Made by a program: the position numbers and the translations under genes. The notes under the pieces are model-generated. The model saw only the letters and a list, made by a program, of their open reading frames with translations. It ran no database searches and had not been told where the DNA came from. From contig NZ_CP015224.1 of assembly GCF_001629735.1 (NCBI RefSeq), positions 2,294,001 through 2,358,000 on the forward strand: a stretch of 64,000 nucleotides of DNA, read 5' to 3'. This DNA comes from Lysinibacillus sphaericus. Its GTDB lineage: Bacteria; Bacillota; Bacilli; Bacillales_A; Planococcaceae. Positions 15,381-24,316 of this stretch are shown in pieces (position 1 is the first letter of the stretch; every line of letters starts with the position of its first letter).

Positions 15381-18324
15381 ATTGCGTCCTCCTAGATGGT
15401 GTGCCACCAGGTACTGATGCATTTTTAACGCGCGATGCTAAATTATTTAACTCAGCAATCACATTTTGCGTAGCAGTTTGAATACCTTGCATACTATTAA
15501 ACAGGCTAGTCGCATTTGCAATGACTGCAGCTAATGTGGACATATTCGACGTGGATTGATCAGTAGCCATTTTCAATGAATAAAATGATGTCACAAACGA
15601 AGTACTGACTTGGCCAGTATACATTGTCAAATTACCCATATTAGCAGCTGTAATACTTGCACTATTTTGTATAGACATAAAAGAAGTACCTACCGTTGTG
15701 CTAGCTAGTCCTACCCCTGTTGCTAACTGCATCATATTTGTGTCGACTAGTTTTGCATTGGTAGACATGGCTGTTATGGCTGTACTTGTAGTTTCAAAGG
15801 TAGTCGCTAATTTAGTAGCAGATGTATTTAAAGCCGTGGTATCAAGACCTTTTTTAGCATCAGCACTTGTACTTGGTGCCTTACTAGGTGTAGGTTCAGA
15901 TTTACTTACAGCTGCAGTTTTAGGTTCACTACTACCTCTCACTGTATCTACGGCTTTTCCTCCAAACCATCTACCGCCTACATATCCAACTGCTCCGCCT
16001 AACAGTCCGCCAACAGCAGTGCCAATACCTGGTGCGATGGCTGTACCAATGGCAGCACCTAATTTCGCACCACCTAAACCGCCAGCCAGACCACCAGCCG
16101 TTTCCCCTGTCGCCTTCACTTTGTCATTTGATTTATAAATGCTATATGCATCCATAGCAAGGCTCAGTGGCAACATGGCTCTACCACCTGCCTTACTTAT
16201 CTTACTCCACATGCCACCTGTCCGAGGGGGAGTAGTTGCAACAGGTGCTGGCGTAGTAGGTGTTGATCTAGGTGGTGTCACTGAGCCTGTTCGGGACGGT
16301 GCTGGACTTGTTGTTGCCGTAGTTTGTCTATTTCCACCGCCATATGGTGTAACTGTACCTGTTTGACTCGGACCCATACTACTATTATTAGATGGTGCTG
16401 GACTCGCTGTTGCCGTGGTTGGTCTGTTTCCACCGCCATAGGACGTAATTGTGCCCGTTTGACTTGGACCCATACTGCCACCGTTACTTCCTGAATTGGA
16501 AGGTGCCGGACTAGATGTCGCTGTAGTTGTAGGAGGCGTTTGATTTGCTGAACGTCTAGATTTATACAAATCTTTGCCCCATCTACCTGCCCCAATAGCT
16601 CCCTTAACTAGTGTGCCTCCACCCATCATCCAAGCTGCCGCACCTAGCCCTAGTGCTCCGCTAAAATTACCATCAAGAGCACTGGAAACTGCCCCACTTG
16701 CTGCTCCAGTTAGCCCCGCAATCCACGCCTTACCCGCGATTGTTCCCAATTGCGTAAAAATCCGTCCCATTGCTTCGCCACCTGAACCAGATAACCAAGT
16801 TTCTACTTTTTTAATGGCTGTATTTAACATGTATTCTACTTTTTCGCCCACATCCATATTGCTAAATAATTCATACTTTTGAAGCTCTTTATTATATTGG
16901 TTAATCGCCTTTTGAGCATCTTGTGGGTCCATGTTTGGTTCTATTTTGGGTTTAATTGGTTTTGATGTACTAAATGGTGCAGTAATATCACTTAGAATCT
17001 TTGCTGTAGCTTTACCTGCTTTTTCAATACTGCCCATGTTCTGATCAAGATTTCCCGTTATTCCATCGAAAAACTTTTGAAATACCGGCAAGACTGGTTT
17101 CATAAATTTGATTTGGGCACCCTCGATACTACTTTTTAAAAGTTGAAGGGAACCCGCATAGTTATCTACCATAGTTGCAGACATTTTTGCTGCAGTTCCA
17201 TCTGACTTCTCTAATGCCGTTGTCATTTTTTGAAGTTCATCTGACCCAGTTGAAAGTAGAATAGCCCAATGTTTAAATGCTTCTGCACCGAAGAGTGTTT
17301 GTAGCGTACTAACTCGCTGCTTATCACTCATCCCTGCTGTACCTTTTTCTATCTCTTTTATCAGAGAAGGAAGTGACTTCATTTTTCCTTGAGCATCAAA
17401 AAACTCCATGCCTAATTTTTTTGTTTTTTCCGCTATTTTACCTTTGTCCTCGGCTAATCGACCCATTGAGCTAGCAAATGCTTGACCTGCAACTGAACCC
17501 TTCAAACCTTGGTTAGCAAGTGCCATCATTGCTGCAGAAGTTTCTTCAAGGGACCATTTAAATTGATTTGCGGTAGGAGCTGCATATTTCATAGCTTCGC
17601 CAATCATCTCAACATTTGTATTAGCGTTAGCTTGAGCATATGCAAATACGTCTGCAGCATGTCCTGCTTTATCCGCGCCCATACTAAACGCTTGCATCGT
17701 ATCACTCGTTATATCTGCTGCTCGACCTAAGTCCATAGCACCTGCTGCCGCAAGATTTAGCATACCAGGCATTGCCGAAATGATTGCATCTGTTTTCCAA
17801 CCAGCTAATGCTAGATATTCCATACCCTCTGCAGCTTGAGTAGCAGAAAATACTGTTGATTTACCAAGGTTTTGTGCCGTGTCATCGAGTCTTGTCAAAT
17901 CAGTACCTGTTGCACCAGATATAGCAGAAACTTTAGACATTTGCTGTTGGAAATTCCCCGCTGTATTAAGTGACGACATTGCTATACCTGTAGCAGTTGC
18001 TGCTACTCCAACTGCCGCTACACTTGCCACTGTTTTTGTTGTATTCATCCCATTGTTAAACGTGCTCTTTAAAGCAGTGATTCGTCTTTGGCTATTTTCG
18101 AGTTGCCTTAATTCGCGAGACAACCTAGCTGTACTCTCAGCATACTGTGATTGGTGAATAGTACCTTGCCTAAAATCACGACCTAAACGATTCATTTCTT
18201 GTTGTATAGCTCTCGCTCTACTACTTAAATCGTTTAATCTTGAAGTAGCACCCCTGAAAGATGAAGTCAAAGAGCTGCCGATAGCACCGTTTATTTGAAC
18301 AGTTGTTTCAAATGTTCTCGACAC
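15373..18324 (-). CDS. Tail tape measure protein
   Basis: At 983 residues this sets tail length and is ejected with DNA. Residues ~25-80 are a coiled coil. Residues ~100-420 match the TP901-type core (FQQQMSKVSAISGATGTDLT, AAEGMEYLALAGWKTD). A Pro/Ser/Thr/Gly-rich linker (~595-705) carries internal repeats. A glycine-zipper-like hydrophobic stretch (~750-790, GGLAGGLGGAKLGAAIGTAI) could insert in the membrane. The start is GTG, sharing a base with the TAG of the chaperone fusion; AAGGAG lies ten bases upstream. Shortness relative to many siphophages fits a modest contractile tail. Confidence 0.93.
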   Translation of the reverse strand: MSRTFETTVQINGAIGSSLTSSFRGATSRLNDLSSRARAIQQEMNRLGRDFRQGTIHQSQYAESTARLSRELRQLENSQRRITALKSTFNNGMNTTKTVASVAAVGVAATATGIAMSSLNTAGNFQQQMSKVSAISGATGTDLTRLDDTAQNLGKSTVFSATQAAEGMEYLALAGWKTDAIISAMPGMLNLAAAGAMDLGRAADITSDTMQAFSMGADKAGHAADVFAYAQANANTNVEMIGEAMKYAAPTANQFKWSLEETSAAMMALANQGLKGSVAGQAFASSMGRLAEDKGKIAEKTKKLGMEFFDAQGKMKSLPSLIKEIEKGTAGMSDKQRVSTLQTLFGAEAFKHWAILLSTGSDELQKMTTALEKSDGTAAKMSATMVDNYAGSLQLLKSSIEGAQIKFMKPVLPVFQKFFDGITGNLDQNMGSIEKAGKATAKILSDITAPFSTSKPIKPKIEPNMDPQDAQKAINQYNKELQKYELFSNMDVGEKVEYMLNTAIKKVETWLSGSGGEAMGRIFTQLGTIAGKAWIAGLTGAASGAVSSALDGNFSGALGLGAAAWMMGGGTLVKGAIGAGRWGKDLYKSRRSANQTPPTTTATSSPAPSNSGSNGGSMGPSQTGTITSYGGGNRPTTATASPAPSNNSSMGPSQTGTVTPYGGGNRQTTATTSPAPSRTGSVTPPRSTPTTPAPVATTPPRTGGMWSKISKAGGRAMLPLSLAMDAYSIYKSNDKVKATGETAGGLAGGLGGAKLGAAIGTAIAPGIGTAVGGLLGGAVGYVGGRWFGGKAVDTVRGSSEPKTAAVSKSEPTPSKAPSTSADAKKGLDTTALNTSATKLATTFETTSTAITAMSTNAKLVDTNMMQLATGVGLASTTVGTSFMSIQNSASITAANMGNLTMYTGQVSTSFVTSFYSLKMATDQSTSNMSTLAAVIANATSLFNSMQGIQTATQNVIAELNNLASRVKNASVPGGTPSRRTQYE
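16296..16530 (-). repeat. Tandem low-complexity repeats inside the tape measure gene
   Basis: A unit of roughly 95-105 bases recurs, encoding variants of SPAPSN...SMGPSQTGT then YGGGNR and TTAT. The boundaries are approximate. Such repeats can expand or contract and would alter linker length. Confidence 0.6.
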
Positions 18325-18871
18325 TACTTATCAGCTCCTTCCAATTCTTCAAATGCTTCTAACCAAGCATTCAAATCACCTACACTTTGTTTCTCCCAAT
18401 ACTCCATGCTGCCAGGAACACTTCTACCTAATTGTATAAAGAGTTTTCTATATTCCTTAGCGACATTGCTGCCTACCACTGAATGAAAAAATTTCTTGTT
18501 CGGAAGGCCACCTCTAAGTAATCAGCACCATGTAATCTTTTTAAATCCTCCTCTAGGAGCCCTGATGCTCTAGACATCAATTTCAAAATAACAGTTTGAT
18601 TCCATAAGTCATCAAAGCCTGTGCCCATAGCTCGTAATTCAGCATCAATTTTTAAAATTTGTGTACCTGTCATTTGGGTGAAATCAAGTTTCACCTCATT
18701 TAAAAACGTCCCATCGAAATCGATAGGACGCTTAATAGGCACAATGATAATTTCTGGATTCTTGTTTTCAGTTTCATTTTCTCCAACTTGAACAAGTACC
18801 TCGTTTACAATTTCTTTTTCCTGATTTTGATTAAGTGTTTGTTCTTCAGCATTTTGCTTTTCGATTTTCAT
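18324..18871 (-). CDS. Tail assembly chaperone gpE and its -1 frameshift product gpE+E'
   Basis: The zero frame (18473-18871, 132 residues) ends ...RNFFIQW-stop and matches a gpE-type chaperone with an acidic N-terminus. After the slippery run at 18485-18494 the -1 frame continues without stop for about 54 codons (VVGSNVAKEYRKLFIQLGRS, then a Glu-rich end) to TAG at 18324. The product would be about 182 residues. P2 E/E' and lambda G/GT use the same device to guide tube assembly on the tape measure. The gene pair lies exactly between tube and tape-measure genes, as expected. Confidence 0.88.
18485..18494 (-). promoter_or_regulatory. Programmed -1 ribosomal frameshift site
   Basis: On the minus strand the zero-frame codons AGA-AAT-TTT-TTC contain two overlapping slippery heptamers, A-AAT-TTT and T-TTT-TTC. 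The zero-frame stop follows three codons later. Confidence 0.8.
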
Positions 18872-18898
18872 TATTAATCTCCCCTATCAATATCTTTT

Positions 18899-19420
18899 TT
18901 ACATTCCTAATGCTGCACGTAATTTTTCCATGTAGTCAACTTCTCCCACACGGTAGATGTAATTTAATTTATCAATCTCAACCAACGTTTTTCCGTTGTA
19001 CTCCATTTTTATATATAAAATCTCAATTTCTGATGATCCCTCATATGGAGAACCCTTTGCTGCTTTTCCTAGATCGTTATTTATTGGCAACCCACGCATA
19101 ACAATACGGTTAACACTGAATTCATGCTCACCTTTAGCTCCATCATATTCTTGGTTCGCTAATCGGAAATCCAGCTTAATCGCCTTCGGTTTTAGGAATT
19201 CTAATAATTCATTATTAATCATTCGCCAGTTTATAGTGGCTTTCATCGATTCCAAGTGGCTAAAGTTGGGAGAATCATATTCCCCCATTACTCCGCCTCC
19301 ACTTACAGTTTCTGTTTTTGGGTTAAATGATGGTAATTGTAAATCAGCTACTCCCTTTAATTCAGGGCTGCCATTCGCGTATGCTCTAAAATCATTTAAT
19401 TTCTCAGGGATTTTTGACAT
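18899..19420 (-). CDS. Major tail tube protein (P2 FII family)
   Basis: A 173-residue protein that stacks into the inner tube of the contractile tail. The opening IPEKLNDFRAYANGSPELKG and the motif TVSGGGVMGEYDSPNFSHLE are characteristic of the phage major tail tube family. It directly follows the sheath gene, the standard FI-FII order, and precedes the frameshifting chaperone. Confidence 0.93.
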   Translation of the reverse strand: MSKIPEKLNDFRAYANGSPELKGVADLQLPSFNPKTETVSGGGVMGEYDSPNFSHLESMKATINWRMINNELLEFLKPKAIKLDFRLANQEYDGAKGEHEFSVNRIVMRGLPINNDLGKAAKGSPYEGSSEIEILYIKMEYNGKTLVEIDKLNYIYRVGEVDYMEKLRAALGM

Positions 19421-19437
19421 TAAATTATGCCCCTTTC

Positions 19438-20868
19438 TTAGTTAAAAATAGTTTCATAGTATGACGTATCCACTTGTAAAATATTTTCGATTTCTTGCGC
19501 TGGTGTTGGCTCAGCAACAAAATATCGGAAAACCACTTTACCATTTAGTAATTGGTCATTTGGATTATCTTCTGCGCGGGCTTCTACTCTTCCACCAATA
19601 ATTGCTCCATCACCTTGTAAACCATTCATCCACATGTTCATTTCGTCTACAATCTCATCAATCAAGCGTCTGCGGATTGGGCCATCTACTTTCTCCCAAG
19701 TTTTCAACACAATCGAGTTACCAATGAAATTATGCATTATACGTGTTGCGTGGAATTTGTCTTTCACGTCAGTTACATCTGGGTAAGCCGCTGTGTAATT
19801 TCCCCAGGTTACAAATCCATTCACGAAATTTAATGCTGTTACAATCCCTTGATCATTTAAAATCTCTGCCTGATTTGGTTCTAGTTCAACCTCTTCATAT
19901 TTATTGCCTTTTTTGATAACAATTTTATCAATTGGAATAGGTTTATTTGATGCAGATTCATAGGGATAGTTGTTATTTATCAAGCAAACTTTTAAGACGT
20001 TACAAGCAAATAAAGTTGATAGGTGATACACCTTGTCCTTTCTCATACCCAGTGGCCAACAAACTGCTTCGTTTTTACCTGTGTAGCCATTGTCATTTTT
20101 CCATTCGAATACATCTGTGAACACTGCAGTTTGCGTTGTATCAACATCTGTTAGGGCTACTGATTTGAAGTACGTATTTATCGAAGTTGCTTTTGCTCTC
20201 ATAACTGCAGCAACATCTGGATCTGATGAAAATTTAGGTGCAAGTAATAGACTAGGTACTGAACGTAAACGTGGAAATACTTTATTAACACATTCCAAGC
20301 CAGATGCTTTACCTGTTGCAACATCATACCCACCAATTAAATACTCTTTCGTAACAAGTGAAGGATCTAACATATCATATTCAGCTATCACAGATGTTTG
20401 AGCTGTTAAAAATGCAATCATTAATAGTCCATCTTCATTAAAAGTAGCAATATAATCTTCATCTTCTTTTAAAGTGGTACTATCCGCAATCAACTTTAAC
20501 GATTTTTTTAGGATCCCTTCATTTTTCAACGTACCCTTTTGATTTTCAATCGTTACAGTTTCTTGTGTAATGCTCTTTTTGTGGACTGCAGGATCCAATA
20601 CGTTTATAAAGACGAAAGGCCCCAAGCCATATTCCACAAATGCTGCGTCTGCTACTTCGCATAAATCATAGTTTTCCCAGTTTTTTGAGTAGCCAAGATT
20701 CTTTTTAAAATCAATTAAAGAGGTACATTTGATAGGTCTATTCACATTATCTATGCCCTCTGTTAAATTTATAGGTGCTGTACCGAACACAACAGGCACA
20801 ATACTTGATACTACAGTTGGTGTACCGGGGCTTGTCGGCATCTCATACACGCGTGAGCCATGTGGCAT
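19438..20868 (-). CDS. Tail sheath protein (P2 FI family)
   Basis: A 476-residue contractile sheath subunit. The start HGSRVYEMPTSPGTPTVVSS and the GLGPFVFINVLDPAVH segment match the family. Near the C-terminus IMHNFIGNSIVLKTWEKVDG followed by RRRLIDEIVDEMN is the conserved sheath core; the final strand (YFVAEPTPAQEIENILQVDT) engages neighbouring subunits. Its presence makes this a myovirus-type prophage. Confidence 0.95.
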   Translation of the reverse strand: MPHGSRVYEMPTSPGTPTVVSSIVPVVFGTAPINLTEGIDNVNRPIKCTSLIDFKKNLGYSKNWENYDLCEVADAAFVEYGLGPFVFINVLDPAVHKKSITQETVTIENQKGTLKNEGILKKSLKLIADSTTLKEDEDYIATFNEDGLLMIAFLTAQTSVIAEYDMLDPSLVTKEYLIGGYDVATGKASGLECVNKVFPRLRSVPSLLLAPKFSSDPDVAAVMRAKATSINTYFKSVALTDVDTTQTAVFTDVFEWKNDNGYTGKNEAVCWPLGMRKDKVYHLSTLFACNVLKVCLINNNYPYESASNKPIPIDKIVIKKGNKYEEVELEPNQAEILNDQGIVTALNFVNGFVTWGNYTAAYPDVTDVKDKFHATRIMHNFIGNSIVLKTWEKVDGPIRRRLIDEIVDEMNMWMNGLQGDGAIIGGRVEARAEDNPNDQLLNGKVVFRYFVAEPTPAQEIENILQVDTSYYETIFN

Positions 20869-20869
20869 A

Positions 20870-21175
20870 TTACTTCACTCCCTTAAAATATTCGATTACT
20901 TTGTTATAAAACATTGATTCTACTGTACTCGAATCATTTAAACGCATTTGAACCGTAGTCAATTCTTGAATAGGCACAAACAATTGTTTAAATGCCGTAC
21001 ATTTTTCTAAATGTTCCTCTAAATTCTTAGGGTAGCCCCCTTTAAAAACAGAAAAACGTTGTACCCCTTTCACTGGTGGGCCAACGTAAATTAATTGTTC
21101 TTGCTGTTCTTTTGTCTTTTTAATAGCATCTCCTACCTTCTCTGGTGATGCATTTTCAGATACTTTAATAGTCAT
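20870..21175 (-). CDS. Hypothetical protein between neck and sheath genes
   Basis: A 101-residue protein without a recognised domain. The first third is charged and helical (SPEKVGDAIKKTKEQQEQLI); the rest mentions VGPPVKGVQRFSVFKGGYPK. Its stop precedes the sheath start by one base and it overlaps the upstream neck gene by 11 bases, so it is surely an expressed part of the neck/tail operon. The position suggests a head-tail connection or sheath-initiation role. Confidence 0.6.
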   Translation of the reverse strand: MTIKVSENASPEKVGDAIKKTKEQQEQLIYVGPPVKGVQRFSVFKGGYPKNLEEHLEKCTAFKQLFVPIQELTTVQMRLNDSSTVESMFYNKVIEYFKGVK

Positions 21176-21659
21176 CTAACACACTCCTTTCCCAAACAAC
21201 TTGTGGTAAATTGAACTGCACTTCCATAACACCATGCCACATAGGTTTTGGGTGATCCTCAAACAATGCCATGCTTATTGTTCCTGTTAAAGAGGCTGCT
21301 CCTATTGTTTGTTTTTTTCCTAATGCAATTTTTATCCTATTCATGACATTCAACGTGTCACGCCAACCATGCTGTTCATCTTTGCTGAAGGTGCCAATCA
21401 CTACTCTAAGCGTAACTACATTTTCTTTATATTGAGTATCTTCTTCCCCTAAGTACCGCACAATCACATATGGAAAATCTTCTTGTTCTGTATCTGAATC
21501 ATCTCTTCTTTTAGAAGGGTTCTTTTTGGGTGGCAAATACCCATCATATGCAGTTGGAGCTCTTTCAACATCTTCATCTTTGGTAGGTAATCTCATTTCT
21601 TTTAATGTCTCGTTTATAAAGCTAACAAGATCATCAATTAGAGTTGTATTTAACATCAA
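21165..21659 (-). CDS. Tail terminator/neck-type protein
   Basis: A 164-residue protein. FPYVIVRYLGEEDTQYKENV and VTLRVVIGTFSKDEQHGWRD resemble minor tail/terminator proteins of the lambda gpU/T4 gp15 type that cap the tube. Its place between the minor-tail-Z-like protein and the sheath fits that role. It overlaps neighbours at both ends (4 and 11 bases). Assignment is by position and general fold pattern. Confidence 0.55.
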   Translation of the reverse strand: MMLNTTLIDDLVSFINETLKEMRLPTKDEDVERAPTAYDGYLPPKKNPSKRRDDSDTEQEDFPYVIVRYLGEEDTQYKENVVTLRVVIGTFSKDEQHGWRDTLNVMNRIKIALGKKQTIGAASLTGTISMALFEDHPKPMWHGVMEVQFNLPQVVWERSVLDDY

Positions 21660-22207
21660 ACCCCACCTTGTAATAATCGATTTAAGTCGTGGTTTAATCG
21701 TTCATTTAGAACAGTTTGACCACGTTCAGTAATATCTTCTATCAGTACATCTTTACCCATCATTTGTGCAATAGAAGGACCATATCTCCCTTGAATAGGA
21801 AAACGACTACTTCCCACACGGGTAAATACATTTACATGTCCATTTCCTGTCCTGGCAATGAATCCACTGTCTATTTTTTTTCGAGAACCTCGTTTTAAAA
21901 CACGCGCTGTAACTTGACTACTTTTTGGTGAAGTAGGTCTTACATCGAATTTCATGATGGGTGTTACTGGTCCACTTGCTCTTATTTGAGCTGATAGATT
22001 ATTGAGCGATGCTTTTCGAATTTTAATTCGTTTCTTGACATCCTCAGCTTTGACAATGTAATGCTTACGAATTGTTACACTAGTACGTGTTTTCACAGCT
22101 GTAGCAGAACGATTAATAGCACGCCACAATACCGTTTTCGCTTCTCGTGGGGTGTTTTCAAATAGCTGTTCGATTCTTTCGATATTTTCAAGTCGAATTT
22201 GGATCAT
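21656..22207 (-). CDS. Minor tail protein Z-like (lambda gpZ/HK97 gp10 group)
   Basis: A 183-residue basic protein. WRAINRSATAVKTRTSVTIR with KHYIVKAEDVKKRIKIRKAS is the typical opening of prophage minor tail protein Z. GRYGPSIAQMMG near 143 recurs in that family. In lambda gpZ acts in joining tail and head and in ejection. The gene follows the FII-like connector and overlaps the next gene by four bases. Confidence 0.82.
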   Translation of the reverse strand: MIQIRLENIERIEQLFENTPREAKTVLWRAINRSATAVKTRTSVTIRKHYIVKAEDVKKRIKIRKASLNNLSAQIRASGPVTPIMKFDVRPTSPKSSQVTARVLKRGSRKKIDSGFIARTGNGHVNVFTRVGSSRFPIQGRYGPSIAQMMGKDVLIEDITERGQTVLNERLNHDLNRLLQGGV

Positions 22208-22219
22208 TAAATCTACCCC

Positions 22220-22552
22220 CTAACTTTCGTTGGCTGACAGAACAATTTTAATAACCCCGTTTTGATCTTTTGCTTCTTCCACATAATAGCTTTCGCCATC
22301 TAAAACCAATTCACTATCGACTTTAGGGATATAGAAGTCACTACTTTTCACGTAAACAGTTTTGAAAATCTTAAACACTTCTTGGGCTACATTTAATTGA
22401 TCACGTCCAAAGCCTTTTAAATCTTCTAAACTACTGTCTACAACGATTAAATCTAACTCCTGTCCCTCTAACTCATGTTTATCAGCCATCTCATCGACAT
22501 TAAAAAAAACGTCCAAATCCTCCGTAATGAAGTCTTTAAACGTTTTATTCAT
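22220..22552 (-). CDS. Head-tail joining protein, lambda FII-like
   Basis: A 110-residue protein starting MNKTFKDFITEDLDVFFNVD, the pattern of lambda gpFII-type attachment proteins (beta-barrel with KVDSELVLDGESYYVEEAKD). The ATG at 22552 is chosen over one nine bases upstream, which sits on top of the GAGG RBS. It overlaps the upstream gene's stop (ATGAATAA). It should form the interface between portal and tail. Confidence 0.72.
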   Translation of the reverse strand: MNKTFKDFITEDLDVFFNVDEMADKHELEGQELDLIVVDSSLEDLKGFGRDQLNVAQEVFKIFKTVYVKSSDFYIPKVDSELVLDGESYYVEEAKDQNGVIKIVLSANES

Positions 22553-22910
22553 TAGAATCATCCTCTAATAGCAAATCGGCTTTACCTTGTTTTATAATCG
22601 CCTCAATAATAGGCTCTTTCTTTGTCAATCCTGTTAAATCCACGCCTACTTCCTTAGCAACACGTTTTAGTTCTTCTGCGTTGTATAATTCATCCAATGC
22701 AGAACGTAATTCTTCAAATTCATCCGGTGGAATTATTTTTACATCTTCGGCCACTCGTTGCTTCTTCATTTCTTCCTCAGGAGAAATGACGTATTCAGCA
22801 GACTTTAACCGTACTAAGCGTTCCGCCTCCGATTCCTTTAAGCCATCGAGAATAGCACCTTTTTTGTATTCAACATTATTATGTCGAATAGTATGTTTTG
22901 CTCTTAACAT
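22545..22910 (-). CDS. Head-proximal small protein with C-terminal HeH/SAP-like helix pair
   Basis: A 121-residue protein after the capsid gene. The first ~45 residues (HTIRHNNVEYKKGAILDGLK) are a small beta domain like DUF7210-type phage proteins. The C-terminal ~45 (EELKRVAKEVGVDLTGLTKK) resembles an HeH/LEM-type helix pair seen in Rho-N domains. Lambda has FI here, an accessory to packaging; this could be its counterpart, but that is positional inference. Confidence 0.6.
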   Translation of the reverse strand: MLRAKHTIRHNNVEYKKGAILDGLKESEAERLVRLKSAEYVISPEEEMKKQRVAEDVKIIPPDEFEELRSALDELYNAEELKRVAKEVGVDLTGLTKKEPIIEAIIKQGKADLLLEDDSNE

Positions 22911-22921
22911 AAATATCCCCC

Positions 22922-23947
22922 TTATAGAACTTTAGCTACAAACCAGCTATTTACTTCTTTTGGAATCGGTAAAGGTTTGGCACTTAATTGTAGGATTTTA
23001 CTTGCTGGACGTTTCTCTGTCCAAGTATCAGGAACTCGCTTCGCTTCATAGGTTACCAAATCCTCATCTTTTGCAATAGTAACAGCAGCATATGCCATTG
23101 AAAAGTCAACTTCAGAAGATGCTAGCGCAATCGTGCCTCCTGGTACCATCGGTTTAACTTTATCATCTAAATCATCGTAATAAGTTGCTGAATACTCGTA
23201 GATTTTCCCTACACCTGCAATACTTCCAATATAGGTTGCTCCATTAGGAAGATTTTCAGGTTTGAACTCTCCAATGTTAACATTTCTAATATCCAACAGC
23301 TTTAAAATTTGCTGATCCTTTAAAAGTACATCTGTTACGTCTGGGGCTATAATGACAACATCGGTGTTAACAAAACCAGTAGCTTGTACTTTTCGAACCC
23401 AACGTTTCAAATCTGCATACTTATCTGAAGTTGAAACACTCCATAAATTAGCACCTGACAAAGTTTCACGATTTGTATGGTTAAATGAAATGACATGATC
23501 AACACCCTCACCTTTTACAGTAATTTCACCATCAAAAATAGCTTGGGCACACATAACTTCTTCACGTCGTGTAATCATAACGTCTAACTCTTTTAAATCT
23601 TTCACTAACTTCTCAGCTGCTCGTTCATCTGGAGTTCGACCAGAATATAAATTCTCACCCATTGAACGATTTTGAATATCTGCTGCAGTTGTAATTGTTG
23701 TTGGAGCAACTAAAGGAGGTTCAAATGTCTCTGTACGGTAGCCGCTATTTTCAACAACTTTTCCACCTATTTTTTCACTTACATATGGCGCAATCTTAGC
23801 ACGACCTTTTTTAATATCTATATCTACTTTTTTTGTAGGAAATAGCTCATCGTCTTTAAATAATGTATCTTTTAAAAACGTTTGAACTGGAGGCATACGC
23901 TCCACGAATTTCAACATTGAACGAGTTTCAAATAAATTTACTGCCAT
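22922..23947 (-). CDS. Major capsid protein, lambda gpE family
   Basis: A 341-residue HK97-fold capsid subunit. NLFETRSMLKFVERMPPVQT and FLKDTLFKDDELFPTKKVDI are the conserved opening of the family; the central GRTPDERAAEKLVKDLKEL and the C-terminal SKILQLSAKPLPIPKEVNSW fit well. At this length it is a typical lambda-E homologue. It lies immediately after the decoration gene. Confidence 0.94.
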   Translation of the reverse strand: MAVNLFETRSMLKFVERMPPVQTFLKDTLFKDDELFPTKKVDIDIKKGRAKIAPYVSEKIGGKVVENSGYRTETFEPPLVAPTTITTAADIQNRSMGENLYSGRTPDERAAEKLVKDLKELDVMITRREEVMCAQAIFDGEITVKGEGVDHVISFNHTNRETLSGANLWSVSTSDKYADLKRWVRKVQATGFVNTDVVIIAPDVTDVLLKDQQILKLLDIRNVNIGEFKPENLPNGATYIGSIAGVGKIYEYSATYYDDLDDKVKPMVPGGTIALASSEVDFSMAYAAVTIAKDEDLVTYEAKRVPDTWTEKRPASKILQLSAKPLPIPKEVNSWFVAKVL

Positions 23948-23950
23948 TGA

Positions 23951-24316
23951 TTATTCCTCCCCTTGTGGATCTGCAGGTACTGTATTTCGTAAAGTGATTC
24001 CAATATTACTCAAAGCTTTTTTGTAGGCTACATTATCAATACCATCCGGAAAAATGATTTTACGTGCATTAAATTCTCCACGTTTATAGCCTACCGCTGC
24101 CTTTGTTTCATCACTAGCCGTAGCTACTGCATCAGCCATAATGCCATAAACGTCTGTTGCAACACTATCTATTTTCATAGCAACTGCTTGTCCACTTGTA
24201 TTAAGTGCAAATATTTGGCCTACTGAAAGCTCTTGATCTGGTGCTACAATGATAGGTTCTGTCACTACATTCGACTGGAATCCCGCAAGTAAGTTTTCAA
24301 ATTCTAAAATTGGCAT
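23951..24316 (-). CDS. Head decoration protein, lambda gpD-like
   Basis: A 121-residue protein that would sit on capsid three-fold positions and stabilise the expanded head. EPIIVAPDQELSVGQIFALN and VYGIMADAVATASDETKAAV match the decoration family, and GEFNARKIIFPDG is its usual end-region motif. Located between protease and capsid genes as in lambda. Confidence 0.88.
   Translation of the reverse strand: MPILEFENLLAGFQSNVVTEPIIVAPDQELSVGQIFALNTSGQAVAMKIDSVATDVYGIMADAVATASDETKAAVGYKRGEFNARKIIFPDGIDNVAYKKALSNIGITLRNTVPADPQGEE

Noticed and set aside
15381-15422. Longer start for tail protein X
   Set aside because: No RBS upstream of 15422, and the added residues are an alternative reading of the tape-measure 3' end; AGGAGG points to 15380.
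15698-16882. Several plus-strand frames within the tape measure gene
   Set aside because: Shadows of the Ala/Gly/Ser/Thr-rich coding strand; no RBS and low-complexity products.
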